A DNA stretch of 43,710 nucleotides from JBDLSY01 sp041170585 (GTDB lineage: Bacteria; Pseudomonadota; Gammaproteobacteria; Burkholderiales; Burkholderiaceae_C), in the NCBI GenBank assembly GCA_041170585.1, contig JBEDNN010000014.1:1-43710 (forward strand), read 5' to 3'. Shown piece by piece: positions 35,396 to 43,707 of this stretch. The stretch's first letter is position 1, and each line of letters opens with the position of its first letter. A program made the translations under genes and the position numbers. The notes under the pieces are model-generated. The model had not been told where the DNA came from. It made no database searches and worked only from the letters and a program-made list of their open reading frames with translations.

Positions 35396-36184
35396 ATGTC
35401 TGCTTTTAACACCGAAACTATTTTATCCGTTCATCACTGGAACGATACTTTATTTAGCTTTACCTGTACCCGTGACCCTGCATTACGCTTTCATAACGGC
35501 CATTTTGTCATGATAGGCTTGCCCGTTAATGGCAAACCATTATTACGTGCTTATAGTATTGCCAGCCCTAACTATGCTGAACATTTAGAATTTTTAAGCA
35601 TTAAAGTACAAGACGGACCTTTAACCAGCCGTTTACAACATCTAAAAGTAGGTGATGCGTTAATTGTCAGTAAAAAACCAGTCGGTACTTTAGTTATTGA
35701 TGACTTAAAACCTGCCAAACATTTATATTTGTTGGGTACAGGTACGGGTTTAGCCCCTTTTATGAGTATCATTCAAGACCCCGATACTTATGAACGCTTT
35801 GATAAAGTCATTGTGGTACACGGTGTGCGACTGGTTAGTGAGTTAGCGTATGCTGACTTTATTACTCACTTAGGCCAAGACGAAATGTTAGGCGATATTA
35901 TTGGTGATAAATTATTGTATTATCCAACAGTAACACGTGAACCTTTTCGTAATCAAGGCCGCTTAACGGAAGGGTTTAGCATTGATGGACAAACCCCTGG
36001 GAAAATTGAAGCCACACTGGGTTTAACCGCACTCAATCCAGTGAATGACCGTGTAATGGTCTGTGGCAGTCCTGCGATGTTGGCGGATACTTGCACACTG
36101 TTAGATGGGCTTGGATTTGTAGCCAGTAAACATACAGGCGATGTTGCTGATTATGTCATTGAACGGGCATTTGTAGAAAAATAA
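35396..36184 (+). CDS. fpr: Ferredoxin/flavodoxin-NADP+ reductase
   Basis: An FAD enzyme of 262 residues, moving electrons between NADPH and ferredoxin or flavodoxin, used in oxidative-stress defence and iron-sulfur or radical enzyme activation. The FAD-binding motif is LLRAYSIASP; the phosphate/NADP motif is LLGTGTGLAPFMSI; the second NADP segment is VMVCGSPAML. The C-terminus, YVIERAFVEK, belongs to the bacterial subclass I enzymes. It is in the same direction as glmS but probably separately expressed. Confidence 0.95.
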   Translation: MSAFNTETILSVHHWNDTLFSFTCTRDPALRFHNGHFVMIGLPVNGKPLLRAYSIASPNYAEHLEFLSIKVQDGPLTSRLQHLKVGDALIVSKKPVGTLVIDDLKPAKHLYLLGTGTGLAPFMSIIQDPDTYERFDKVIVVHGVRLVSELAYADFITHLGQDEMLGDIIGDKLLYYPTVTREPFRNQGRLTEGFSIDGQTPGKIEATLGLTALNPVNDRVMVCGSPAMLADTCTLLDGLGFVASKHTGDVADYVIERAFVEK

Positions 36185-36258
36185 TTAAATTAAATTAAAT
36201 CATTTACTTTTACTTTAAGCTACTTATTTTTAAACTGAATCAAAGTGGGCATCGTGCA

Positions 36259-36333
36259 ATGCAAATTTTGATTAAACAACTGCAATTAGACACACTTTGC
36301 CGTACAGAAGAATACTTAACGCGTAAAGCCTAA
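36259..36333 (+). CDS. Unassigned 24-codon reading frame (doubtful)
   Basis: ATG at 36259 to TAA at 36333 gives MQILIKQLQLDTLCRTEEYL and four more residues. Its composition is less AT-driven than the surrounding DNA, and its 3' end overlaps the 36306-36343 hairpin. I recognise no family; it may be the end of a lost gene. No Shine-Dalgarno is seen. Probably not a working gene. Confidence 0.2.
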   Translation: MQILIKQLQLDTLCRTEEYLTRKA

Positions 36334-36343
36334 GTATTCTTCT
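36306..36343. terminator. Strong hairpin between convergent fpr and glyA
   Basis: A 13-bp perfect stem, AGAAGAATACTTA at 36306-36318 with its complement at 36331-36343, and a 12-nt loop. It is placed between convergent genes, so probably a bidirectional terminator. T-tracts are poor on both sides. Confidence 0.65.
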
Positions 36344-36425
36344 TAATAAAGACACCTTAAAATATATTTAAGTAAATATACCTTGATAAAGATATCCTAA
36401 AAATATAGCTTGATATTAATGTAGC

Positions 36426-37685
36426 TTAGTGATTAATATAAACTGGAAACGCTGCTGTTAATGCTTTGACACTGGCACGCACTCGGTTTAAATTATCAGT
36501 ATCATATGGTGCATCTAAAACATCAGCAACTAAATTAGCAACAGCAATCGCTTCAACTATACCAAATCCACGTGTCGTCATGGCTGGCGAACCTAAGCGA
36601 ATACCACTGGTTACCATTGCTTTTTCAGGGTCGTTAGGAATACCGTTTTTGTTGCAAGTAATATGTGCGCTATCTAGGATTTTTTCAGCTTCTTTACCCG
36701 TGATACCTTTGGGGCGTAAGTCAACCAACATTACATGGCTTTGCGTACCACCACTAACAATACGTAAACCCCTTGATACCAAAGTATTTGCCATCGCATC
36801 AGCATTTTCAATCACTCGGCGTTGATACTCTTTAAATTCTGGTGTTAAGGCTTCTTTAAAAGCAACAGCTTTAGCAGCGATGACATGCATCAGTGGCCCT
36901 CCTTGCAAACCCGGAAACACTGCACTGTTAATTGCTTTTTCGTGCTGTGCTTTCATCAAAATGATACCACCACGTGGACCACGTAAACTTTTATGCGTAG
37001 TACTTGTTACCACATCAGCATACGGTACTGGGTTTGGATAAACGCCTGCTGCAATCAAACCCGCATAGTGTGCCATATCTACCATAAAAATCGCACCGAT
37101 TTCTTTAGCGATATTGGCAAACCGTTCAAAATCAATGTGTAAACTATACGCTGATGCCCCCGCAATAATGAGCTTGGGTTTATGCTCACGGGCTTTGGCT
37201 TCCATAGCCTCATAGTCAATAACTTCATTTTTGTCTAAACCATAACTCACAACATTAAACCATTTACCACTCATATTTAAGGGCATACCATGGGTTAAAT
37301 GGCCACCTTCAGCCAAACTCATACCCATAATAGTATCACCAGGTTGTAAAAAAGCTAAAAAGACGGCTTGATTAGCACTAGCACCGCAGTGGGGTTGCAC
37401 ATTAGCACACTCTGCACCAAATAGTTGTTTAGCACGGTCAATGGCTAATTGTTCGGCAATATCAACAAATTCACAGCCACCATAATAGCGGCGACCAGGA
37501 TAGCCTTCGGCATATTTATTGGTTAATTGACTGCCTTGTGCTGCCATAACCCGTGGGCTGGCATAGTTTTCACTGGCAATTAACTCAATATTGTGTTCTT
37601 GACGGGTATTTTCATGGCTAATAGCTGCCCATAATTCAGGGTCAAACTGGGCTAGTGTAGGGTGTTCAGAAAACTGTGGAAACAT
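36426..37685 (-). CDS. glyA: Serine hydroxymethyltransferase (GlyA)
   Basis: A PLP enzyme of 419 residues, interconverting serine plus tetrahydrofolate with glycine plus methylene-tetrahydrofolate, the main source of one-carbon units. The start is ATG 37685, with AAAGGA seven bases upstream; a TTG nine codons earlier is rejected. Motifs: ELIASENYASPRVM, NKYAEGYPGRRYYGG, PHCGASANQAVF, VDMAHYAGLIAAG, and the Schiff-base lysine in VVTSTTHKSLRGPRGG (about 231). A candidate ZTP riboswitch lies 60-165 nt upstream on the same strand, which fits the regulation of folate and purine one-carbon genes. Confidence 0.98.
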   Translation of the reverse strand: MFPQFSEHPTLAQFDPELWAAISHENTRQEHNIELIASENYASPRVMAAQGSQLTNKYAEGYPGRRYYGGCEFVDIAEQLAIDRAKQLFGAECANVQPHCGASANQAVFLAFLQPGDTIMGMSLAEGGHLTHGMPLNMSGKWFNVVSYGLDKNEVIDYEAMEAKAREHKPKLIIAGASAYSLHIDFERFANIAKEIGAIFMVDMAHYAGLIAAGVYPNPVPYADVVTSTTHKSLRGPRGGIILMKAQHEKAINSAVFPGLQGGPLMHVIAAKAVAFKEALTPEFKEYQRRVIENADAMANTLVSRGLRIVSGGTQSHVMLVDLRPKGITGKEAEKILDSAHITCNKNGIPNDPEKAMVTSGIRLGSPAMTTRGFGIVEAIAVANLVADVLDAPYDTDNLNRVRASVKALTAAFPVYINH

Positions 37686-37746
37686 GGCAAGTCCTTTGTT
37701 AGGCTTAAACAACTAAGGTAATTTAATTAAGGTAATTTAAAAGAAC

Positions 37747-37851
37747 CATCAGCCCAGACGTGCGAGAAATAAACTTTGCTTCACGGTGTTAGCTCACCTC
37801 ACTACAACGATTAATTCAAAAGTTGCAGTTTCCGTCAGTCACAAAGTATTG
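37747..37851 (-). ncRNA. Candidate ZTP (pfl) riboswitch upstream of glyA
   Basis: Minus-strand RNA contains the three signature blocks of the pfl motif in order. First CUUUGUGACUGACGGAA (family: CGUGACUGGCGAA), then a P2 region with a GGUG/CACC hairpin and GUGAAGCAAAG (family: GGGAGC then the P1 strand), then CACGUCUGGGC (family: CCGCCUGGGC). P1 is CUUUG (37842-37846) with CAAAG (37774-37778). The diagnostic pseudoknot GACG (37833-37836) with CGUC (37757-37760) is a compensated variant of the usual GGCG/CGCC. ZTP riboswitches sense the folate-stress alarmone and commonly precede glyA. There is no clear intrinsic terminator before the glyA RBS, so control of translation is more likely. Confidence 0.82.
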
Positions 37852-37919
37852 ATGGGTTATATATTTTAACGTTATTTTAAAAATTGTTATACAAACTGTC
37901 TATAAGATTATGGGTAGGG

Positions 37920-38080
37920 CTATTAATACGTTTGTTATATAAATAATTATTAAAAGTAAAAATCAGGATTTTTAAGATTAAAGGATAAGCTAGGATTAAA
38001 AATCTTTATAATCTTTATAATCTTTATAATCTTTATAATCTTTAAATCCTGAAAATCCTGATTCAAATTTTAAGTTTTAA
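37920..38080. repeat. Repeat-rich spacer downstream of the tfpZ-like gene
   Basis: About 4.5 copies of the 10-bp unit atctttataa (38001-38046) are flanked by inverted segments: aatcaggattttt near 37960-37975 and aaaatcctgatt near 38051-38063. The arms could form a long-loop hairpin at the end of the pilin-accessory transcript, possibly as a terminator. No gene is present. Confidence 0.6.
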
Positions 38081-38089
38081 AAAAGTCTA

Positions 38090-38875
38090 TTAATTAAACA
38101 TATTAAATGGTTCAATTCCCAGTATTGCACCTGTGCTTGGCTGCACAATCACGGTATAAACAGTATATTTAATTTTTAAAGGAAGCACTAAAGACTCTTT
38201 AGGGTATTTCGTTTGCAAAGCTGTATAACGTGCCTGCATAAGTACATCGGTACTATTTAACGTATTTAATGGTCTGCCCTTTTGTTGCAATAAAGGCAAT
38301 GCCTTTGCATAAGGAATATGTAAGTCTAAAACATGCGGTATATCAGGTCCACCACCCAAAGCAGAACCCGTCAATAAATTAAGCAAAGGGTAGCTGGCAA
38401 CATCAGTCGGTATTGCGGCAGCAAGCGTTTTATAACCAAATAGTGGTTGAGTCCACGCATTTTGCATATCTAACGTGGGATTTTTAGAATCGCCCGCTAT
38501 TTTAGCGACTTCGTACGCCAATACTAAATCAAAACGGTCTTTGGTAAACACCATATAGGCGGGTCTACCACTGGCTACAGTGTTTAAACCATACAGTAAA
38601 GCTGCTAACTGTATACAGGCAATCACTGTTAAATCAAATTTTAAAGTCTTTTTTAGGGGTTTATACACGATTAAAGTTAATAAAGGCCCTAATACAATAT
38701 CAATGCCTAACATCATTATAAAAATAGGCCCAACCTCTAAAGCATTAGACAAAGGTGTTGGATACCAAACGCCGTACACCAAACCTAAGCTCATTAAAGC
38801 CACCACAATACTAACGGCTAAATGAATCGCAGCCGCTTTTAAATTATGGTGATTAAAAAATTTTATAAAACGCAT
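38090..38875 (-). CDS. TfpX/TfpZ-family type IV pilin accessory protein
   Basis: A 261-residue membrane protein of the TfpX/TfpZ family, genes that follow pilin genes and modulate pilin stability or surface assembly. Three to four hydrophobic helices in the N-terminal half (about 14-38, 45-68, 80-100) include FIMMLGIDIVLGPLLTLIVYKPLKKTLK cut by a conserved GIDIVLGP motif. The C-terminal half is periplasmic (YPLLNLL, TDVLMQARYTALQTKYPK). It lies 45 bp beyond the second pilin and is probably co-transcribed with it. Confidence 0.85.
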   Translation of the reverse strand: MRFIKFFNHHNLKAAAIHLAVSIVVALMSLGLVYGVWYPTPLSNALEVGPIFIMMLGIDIVLGPLLTLIVYKPLKKTLKFDLTVIACIQLAALLYGLNTVASGRPAYMVFTKDRFDLVLAYEVAKIAGDSKNPTLDMQNAWTQPLFGYKTLAAAIPTDVASYPLLNLLTGSALGGGPDIPHVLDLHIPYAKALPLLQQKGRPLNTLNSTDVLMQARYTALQTKYPKESLVLPLKIKYTVYTVIVQPSTGAILGIEPFNMFN

Positions 38876-38920
38876 TTTTAATAATCCTACGGTATTTTTT
38901 GTAAAGGTATATTTTATATT

Positions 38921-39475
38921 TTATTCGCAAGTAGATGGCAAATAATTATCAATACTATCTGGATGACTTCTCCAAGTGCTTTGAGTCCCCGCAAAACCAG
39001 TCACTCTTTTGTGGCACACCAAACGATAAGCTCCTAAAGTTTGTGCTAAAGAAAACACGACATACGCATCCCGTAACTCGCTTGTAACGGGGGCAGCGTT
39101 TCTAAACCGTACGTATACAGAGCAGCCTGTATGAATAAAGCCACCGCCACTAGTGGGCAACGTGGTACTAATTGTTGCCCCTCCAGGGCCAAATACCACA
39201 TTCATTACATATTTACCGCTAATGTCTTTGGGTTCTGCAACACCGTAACTTATTCCGCCAGTCGGTGTGGTTTCTGTGTCAATACATACACCATTTGTAT
39301 GTGCCAAAATCATACTTTTTTGCGCCCCATTCACCAAAGAAAATGCTTCATTGAGTTGTGCCGTAACAATAAAAGCGGTATATTGTGGAATCGCAATCGC
39401 TGCTAAGATACCAATAATCGCAATCACAATCATCAGTTCAATTAAAGTAAACCCCTGTTGAATAGTACGCAACAT
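38921..39475 (-). CDS. Type IV pilin (second copy)
   Basis: A 184-residue type IVa pilin. The leader MLRTIQQG is cut before F9 by prepilin peptidase PilD, followed by FTLIELMIVIAIIGILAAI, with the conserved Glu5 of the mature protein. The C-terminal disulfide loop is probably formed by LVCHKRV and the final YLPSTCE. It shares a near-identical N-terminal third with the upstream pilin but diverges afterwards, typical of paralogous pilins under surface selection. A terminator lies between the two pilins. Confidence 0.95.
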   Translation of the reverse strand: MLRTIQQGFTLIELMIVIAIIGILAAIAIPQYTAFIVTAQLNEAFSLVNGAQKSMILAHTNGVCIDTETTPTGGISYGVAEPKDISGKYVMNVVFGPGGATISTTLPTSGGGFIHTGCSVYVRFRNAAPVTSELRDAYVVFSLAQTLGAYRLVCHKRVTGFAGTQSTWRSHPDSIDNYLPSTCE

Positions 39476-39499
39476 GACAGTCTCCTAAATGATGTAAAA

Positions 39500-39522
39500 A
39501 AACCGCCCTTTTGAGGCGGTTT
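39500..39522 (-). terminator. Terminator between the two pilin genes
   Basis: Stem AAACCGCC/GGCGGTTT (39515-39522 with 39500-39507) and a 7-nt loop, followed on the minus strand by a T-run (TTTTTTT). A strong intrinsic terminator after the first pilin gene; read-through would supply the second pilin and the accessory gene. Confidence 0.88.
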
Positions 39523-39549
39523 GAAAGAAATTTATGAGATGATTAAATA

Positions 39550-40071
39550 TTACTCACAAGTTGCTGGTAATAATTCAGCAGTAACTGTTGATGTTGCTGT
39601 TGCAATCGGACCAACTGTTGAACCTGTTTTTCTACAAGCTAAACGGAAAGCACCTGCAGTTTGAATTAATTCAAAGCCAACTTGATTATTACGTACACCC
39701 TCTGCTGACGTACCATTAAAAATGGCTGTTACAGTACAAGCAGTTGTGACAGGTGCAACTCCAGGGACGACTGTTGATGGTGTAAGAGGACCCGTTGCCA
39801 CAACCCTTGCAACATATTTACCTGTAATAGCAGTTGCTATAGACATACCAGAGTCAGCAACAGTAGCATTTTGAACACACAAGCCAGTACTACTAAACTT
39901 TGAAGACAATGCCGGTAAACTTCCATTAACTAAAGACATTGCTTCAGCGATTTGCGCTTGTCCAATAAATTTTTTGTATTGCGGAATCGCAATGGATGCC
40001 AAAATACCGATAATTGCAATCACAATCATCAACTCAATTAATGTAAAACCTTTTTGAATAGTACGTAACAT
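39550..40071 (-). CDS. pilA: Type IV pilin (major pilin candidate)
   Basis: A 173-residue type IVa pilin with leader MLRTIQKG, mature N-terminus FTLIELMIVIAIIGILASI and basic QYKKFIGQAQIAEAMSLVNG. The globular domain ends with a disulfide loop, FRLACRKTG to LLPATCE. A good Shine-Dalgarno (AGGAGA), a near-consensus promoter and an efficient terminator all suit a highly expressed major pilin, involved in adhesion, twitching or DNA uptake. The assignment of 'major' is inferred from this context. Confidence 0.93.
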   Translation of the reverse strand: MLRTIQKGFTLIELMIVIAIIGILASIAIPQYKKFIGQAQIAEAMSLVNGSLPALSSKFSSTGLCVQNATVADSGMSIATAITGKYVARVVATGPLTPSTVVPGVAPVTTACTVTAIFNGTSAEGVRNNQVGFELIQTAGAFRLACRKTGSTVGPIATATSTVTAELLPATCE

Positions 40072-40180
40072 GATTATCTCCTGATGGATTATGTATTAAA
40101 TGAAAATATCTTACAAAAAACTGTTTTTAAAGTTTGCTTTACAGCGATTACGGTTGTCTGTAATTTTGTAAGCTGAACGA

Positions 40181-40210
40181 ATTATAAGCCTATAAAAACA
40201 AATCCTGCAA
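40181..40210 (-). promoter_or_regulatory. Sigma70-type promoter candidate for pilA
   Basis: Minus strand: TTGCAG (40205-40210), 18-nt spacer, TATAAT (40181-40186), about 110 bp before the pilin ATG. No sigma54 -24/-12 site (GG-N10-GC), usual for pilA in Pseudomonas, is evident. Confidence 0.55.
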
Positions 40211-40743
40211 ATGAAAAAAGGCTTGTTTAACATAATTAAACGGCGTATTTAGATTATGAACACTTAAATATAAACAGTGTCAAAAAAATATTTGAGACAA
40301 TAAATAGGTATTTTGATACACATTGACAAGTTATGTTTTTTATGACAAAAAATGTCAGGTCAATACAAAAAATGTTTAATGTGTAACAGTAAAATTAGGC
40401 ATTTATTATTAATAATAAAAATAAATAAATAAATAATATTTAACCAAAAATTAACAAAAAATTAACAAAAAAATTAACAAATTAGTAAAAAATATTAAAA
40501 CCAAAAATCTGAATCAAGCTTTTTAGGATTTAAAGATTTAAAAAATACGATTACAACCGTTATTTATACAATAAACCTGCTTTTAAAACCAAAGTTTTTT
40601 TAATAATCATTCACTTTAAAAAAAGTATAATTTGTGATTATGTTTAAATACTTTTTTAAATTATTAAATTATTAAATTATTAAATTATTCTGCAATAGCA
40701 TCATTGCCAATTTTATATCGCCCAAGCATTTACCCGTACTGTT
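40211..40743. other. AT-rich region between pilA promoter and lepA
   Basis: About 530 bp with no gene visible. It includes a repeated aaaaaatgtcaggtcaa-like segment (40346-40372), runs of aattaacaaaa (40448-40482) and ttattaaa repeats (40660-40690). No Shine-Dalgarno precedes the lepA ATG. Confidence 0.45.
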
Positions 40744-42537
40744 ATGAACCATATCCGAAATTTTTCTATTATTGCGCACATTGACCATGGCAAATCTACC
40801 CTTGCTGACCGCCTAATTGAACGCTGTGGCGGACTGTCTAGCCGTGAAATGGGTGCTCAAGTGCTGGACAATATGGATATTGAACGCGAACGCGGTATTA
40901 CCATTAAAGCACAAACCGCTGCCTTGCACTACAAAGCATTAAACGGTGAAGTGTATAACCTTAATTTAATTGATACACCAGGCCACGTTGATTTTAGCTA
41001 TGAAGTCAGCCGTAGCTTGTCTGCTTGCGAAGGGGCTTTATTGGTGGTTGATGCCAGCCAAGGCGTTGAAGCACAAACCGTAGCCAATTGCTATACCGCT
41101 ATGGATTTAGGCGTTGAAGTGTTGCCTGTGCTGAATAAAATGGATTTACCCAGTGCTGACCCTGAAGCAGCTGCCGCTGAAATTGAAGATGTCATCGGTA
41201 TTGATGCCAGTGGTGCAGTTAAAGCCAGTGCTAAAACAGGTATGGGCATTGATGATATTTTAGAATACGTGGTCGCTAAAGTGCCACCGCCTAAAGGCGA
41301 CCCCGAAGCCCCATTACAAGCCTTGATTGTTGATTCGTGGTTTGATAATTATGTCGGCGTAGTAATGTTAGTACGTGTCGTTAATGGCCGTTTAAAAGCC
41401 AAAGATAAAATTCAATTGATGGCTTCAGGTGCGAGTTATCCCGTAGAATCGGTGGGGGTGTTTACGCCTAAATCAATCACCACTAGCCATATTCAAGCTG
41501 GGCAAGTAGGCTTTATTATTGCAGGGATTAAAGAATTACAAGCCGCCAAAGTCGGTGATACAGTTACGTTAGTGCCTCCCAAAAGTGCTGCTACTGCCTT
41601 GCCTGGCTTTAAAGAAGTTAAACCACAAGTATTTGCGGGTTTATACCCTGTTGAATCGAGTGAATATGACCAATTACGTGATGCTTTAGAAAAACTAAAA
41701 TTAAATGATGCAGCACTACAGTATGAACCTGAAGTATCACAAGCCTTAGGCTTTGGCTTTCGCTGCGGTTTTTTAGGGTTGCTGCACATGGAAATTGTGC
41801 AAGAACGTTTAGAACGAGAATTTGACCAAGACTTAATTACCACTGCCCCGTCGGTTATCTATGAAGTTGTTTTAAAAGATGGCACTGTTCTTACGGTAGA
41901 AAATCCTAGTAAAATGCCAGAAGTGAGTAAAATTGAAGAAATTCGTGAACCGATTGTCAATGTAACTATTTTTTGTCCGCAAGATTATGTCGGTGTAATG
42001 ATGTCGCTGTGTACCAGTAAGCGTGGCTTACAAAAGGATATGGCCTACCATGGTCGCCAAGTCGTATTAAAATATGAAGTACCTATGAGTGAAATTGTTT
42101 TAGACTTTTTTGACCGTATGAAATCGGCAACAAAAGGCTATGCGTCTATGGATTATGAATTTAAAGAATACCGTACTGCTGATGTGGTTAAAACTGACAT
42201 ATTAATTAATACAGAACGCGTTGATGCACTAAGTTTAATTTGTCATCGCAGCAATGCCCGTTTACGTGGACGTCAAGTAGCCGAGAAAATGCGTGAATTA
42301 ATTCCACGTCAAATGTATGATGTTGCCATTCAAGCAGCAATCGGTATGGAAATTATTGCCCGCGAGAATATAAAAGCATTACGCAAAAATGTATTGGCTA
42401 AATGTTATGGCGGTGATATTTCGCGTAAACGTAAATTATTAGAAAAACAAAAAGCAGGTAAAAAACGTATGAAGCAAGTGGGCAGTGTAGAAATTCCACA
42501 AGAGGCTTTTTTAGCTATTTTACGTGTTGAAGATTAA
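40744..42537 (+). CDS. lepA: Elongation factor 4 (LepA)
   Basis: A ribosome-dependent GTPase of 597 residues, acting on stalled or mis-translocated ribosomes and in initiation. GTPase motifs: G1 AHIDHGKST, G2/switch in ERERGITIKAQ, G3 DTPGHVDF, G4 NKMD, G5 SAKTG. The elongation-factor II, III and V domains follow, then the LepA-specific C-terminal domain (NALSLICHRS-like VDALSLICHRSNARLRGR, KCYGGDISRKRKLLEKQKAGKKRMKQ). Length is standard. It is followed 77 nt later by lepB, the usual pair. Confidence 0.98.
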   Translation: MNHIRNFSIIAHIDHGKSTLADRLIERCGGLSSREMGAQVLDNMDIERERGITIKAQTAALHYKALNGEVYNLNLIDTPGHVDFSYEVSRSLSACEGALLVVDASQGVEAQTVANCYTAMDLGVEVLPVLNKMDLPSADPEAAAAEIEDVIGIDASGAVKASAKTGMGIDDILEYVVAKVPPPKGDPEAPLQALIVDSWFDNYVGVVMLVRVVNGRLKAKDKIQLMASGASYPVESVGVFTPKSITTSHIQAGQVGFIIAGIKELQAAKVGDTVTLVPPKSAATALPGFKEVKPQVFAGLYPVESSEYDQLRDALEKLKLNDAALQYEPEVSQALGFGFRCGFLGLLHMEIVQERLEREFDQDLITTAPSVIYEVVLKDGTVLTVENPSKMPEVSKIEEIREPIVNVTIFCPQDYVGVMMSLCTSKRGLQKDMAYHGRQVVLKYEVPMSEIVLDFFDRMKSATKGYASMDYEFKEYRTADVVKTDILINTERVDALSLICHRSNARLRGRQVAEKMRELIPRQMYDVAIQAAIGMEIIARENIKALRKNVLAKCYGGDISRKRKLLEKQKAGKKRMKQVGSVEIPQEAFLAILRVED

Positions 42538-42614
42538 TTTTATATAGTCGTTATTTATGTAGTCATTTTTTATAAACATTATTTTTATAAACATTAATTT
42601 AATCAGGTTTAATA

Positions 42615-43592
42615 ATGAAATCAATAGTAGAGTGGTTGTATAACAATATTAGTTTTTCTGTACCCGCTGCTTTAATGGCACTGACTGTGTTTACAGGCAC
42701 TATGTGGCTGCTAGATTTATTGATATTTTCAAAAAAGCGTAAACAAGCCGCTGAAATAGCCATTGCCTCACTTGAACAAACGTATATCAAAACAAGCCCA
42801 ACTGATGAGAACAAAGACAACAACGAATTAGAACAAAAAAAACAAATATTACGTGAAAAACACTTACGTATGCCATGGTGGTTAGACTACAGTGCGGGCT
42901 TTTTTGGAGTTGTTTTTATGGTGTTTGTTTTGCGTAGTTTTATCGCTGAACCTTTTAGAATTCCATCAGCCAGTATGATGCCAACCTTACAATCTGGCGA
43001 TTTGATTTTAGTTAATAAATTTTCTTGGGGCGTTAGAATGCCCGTATTTAATAAAACAATCATAGAAACAGGTAGCCCTGACCGAGGCGATGTGATGGTG
43101 TTTCGCTTTCCACCACAACCTTCAATTGATTTTATTAAGCGTGTCATTGGTTTGCCAGGTGATACTTTAGAATATAACAATAAGGCTTTAACTCTTAACG
43201 GTAAAGTCGTATTCAAAGGACCACAAGCTGATGTATTAGACGAAACGGGCGAGATGTCTGGCACTAAAATGTCTTACGTGAAACATTTTATTGAAAACCT
43301 TCCTAGAAAAGATGGCAGTGAATTGAAATATTCTATTTTTAATAATTTTGACCGCCCGAGTCGTATTGACAATGGTAATTTTTTTACGCATACCGAAGCT
43401 TGTATCTATATCCCAGAAGGTATTCGCTGCATCGTCCCTAAAGGACATTATTTTGTAATGGGTGATAACCGTGATAACAGCCATGACAGCCGTTGGTGGG
43501 GGTTTGTACCTGAAGACAATATTGTGGGCAATGCTTTTTTTGTTTGGATGAATTTGGGGCTTCACTTTAATAGAATTGGTAGTATTCATTAA
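42615..43592 (+). CDS. lepB: Signal peptidase I (LepB)
   Basis: An inner-membrane serine protease of 325 residues that removes signal peptides from secreted proteins. Two transmembrane helices (about 15-37 and 93-110) enclose a charged cytoplasmic loop. The Ser-Lys dyad is visible: S120 in PSASMMPTLQSGD and K175 in DFIKRVIGLPGD. Conserved boxes continue with MGDNRDNSHDSRWWGFVPEDNIVG near the C-terminus. In many beta- and gammaproteobacteria rnc and era come next; here a MITE begins 7 nt after the stop. Confidence 0.97.
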   Translation: MKSIVEWLYNNISFSVPAALMALTVFTGTMWLLDLLIFSKKRKQAAEIAIASLEQTYIKTSPTDENKDNNELEQKKQILREKHLRMPWWLDYSAGFFGVVFMVFVLRSFIAEPFRIPSASMMPTLQSGDLILVNKFSWGVRMPVFNKTIIETGSPDRGDVMVFRFPPQPSIDFIKRVIGLPGDTLEYNNKALTLNGKVVFKGPQADVLDETGEMSGTKMSYVKHFIENLPRKDGSELKYSIFNNFDRPSRIDNGNFFTHTEACIYIPEGIRCIVPKGHYFVMGDNRDNSHDSRWWGFVPEDNIVGNAFFVWMNLGLHFNRIGSIH

Positions 43593-43599
43593 TTTTTTG

Positions 43600-43707
43600 G
43601 GTATTGCTACTTAAAAATAGTTATTGTGTTTTTTATCTTACGCAAGCTTTATTTTGCTAAGAAAATTTTAGAAATATATACTTTAACCATATTAAAGTAG
43701 CAATGCC
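43600..43707. mobile_element. MITE-1, copy B (108 bp, inverted relative to copy A)
   Basis: The exact reverse complement of 1-108. On this strand it begins GGTATTGCTACTT and ends AAGTAGCAATGCC. The left flank is attttttg; the three bases visible after the element are att, compatible with an 8-bp target duplication that runs out of the window. It sits directly downstream of lepB. Confidence 0.9.

Noticed and set aside
37686..37712. Upstream TTG start for glyA
   Set aside because: The extra nine residues are not part of the family, and AAAGGA sits at proper distance from the ATG at 37685.
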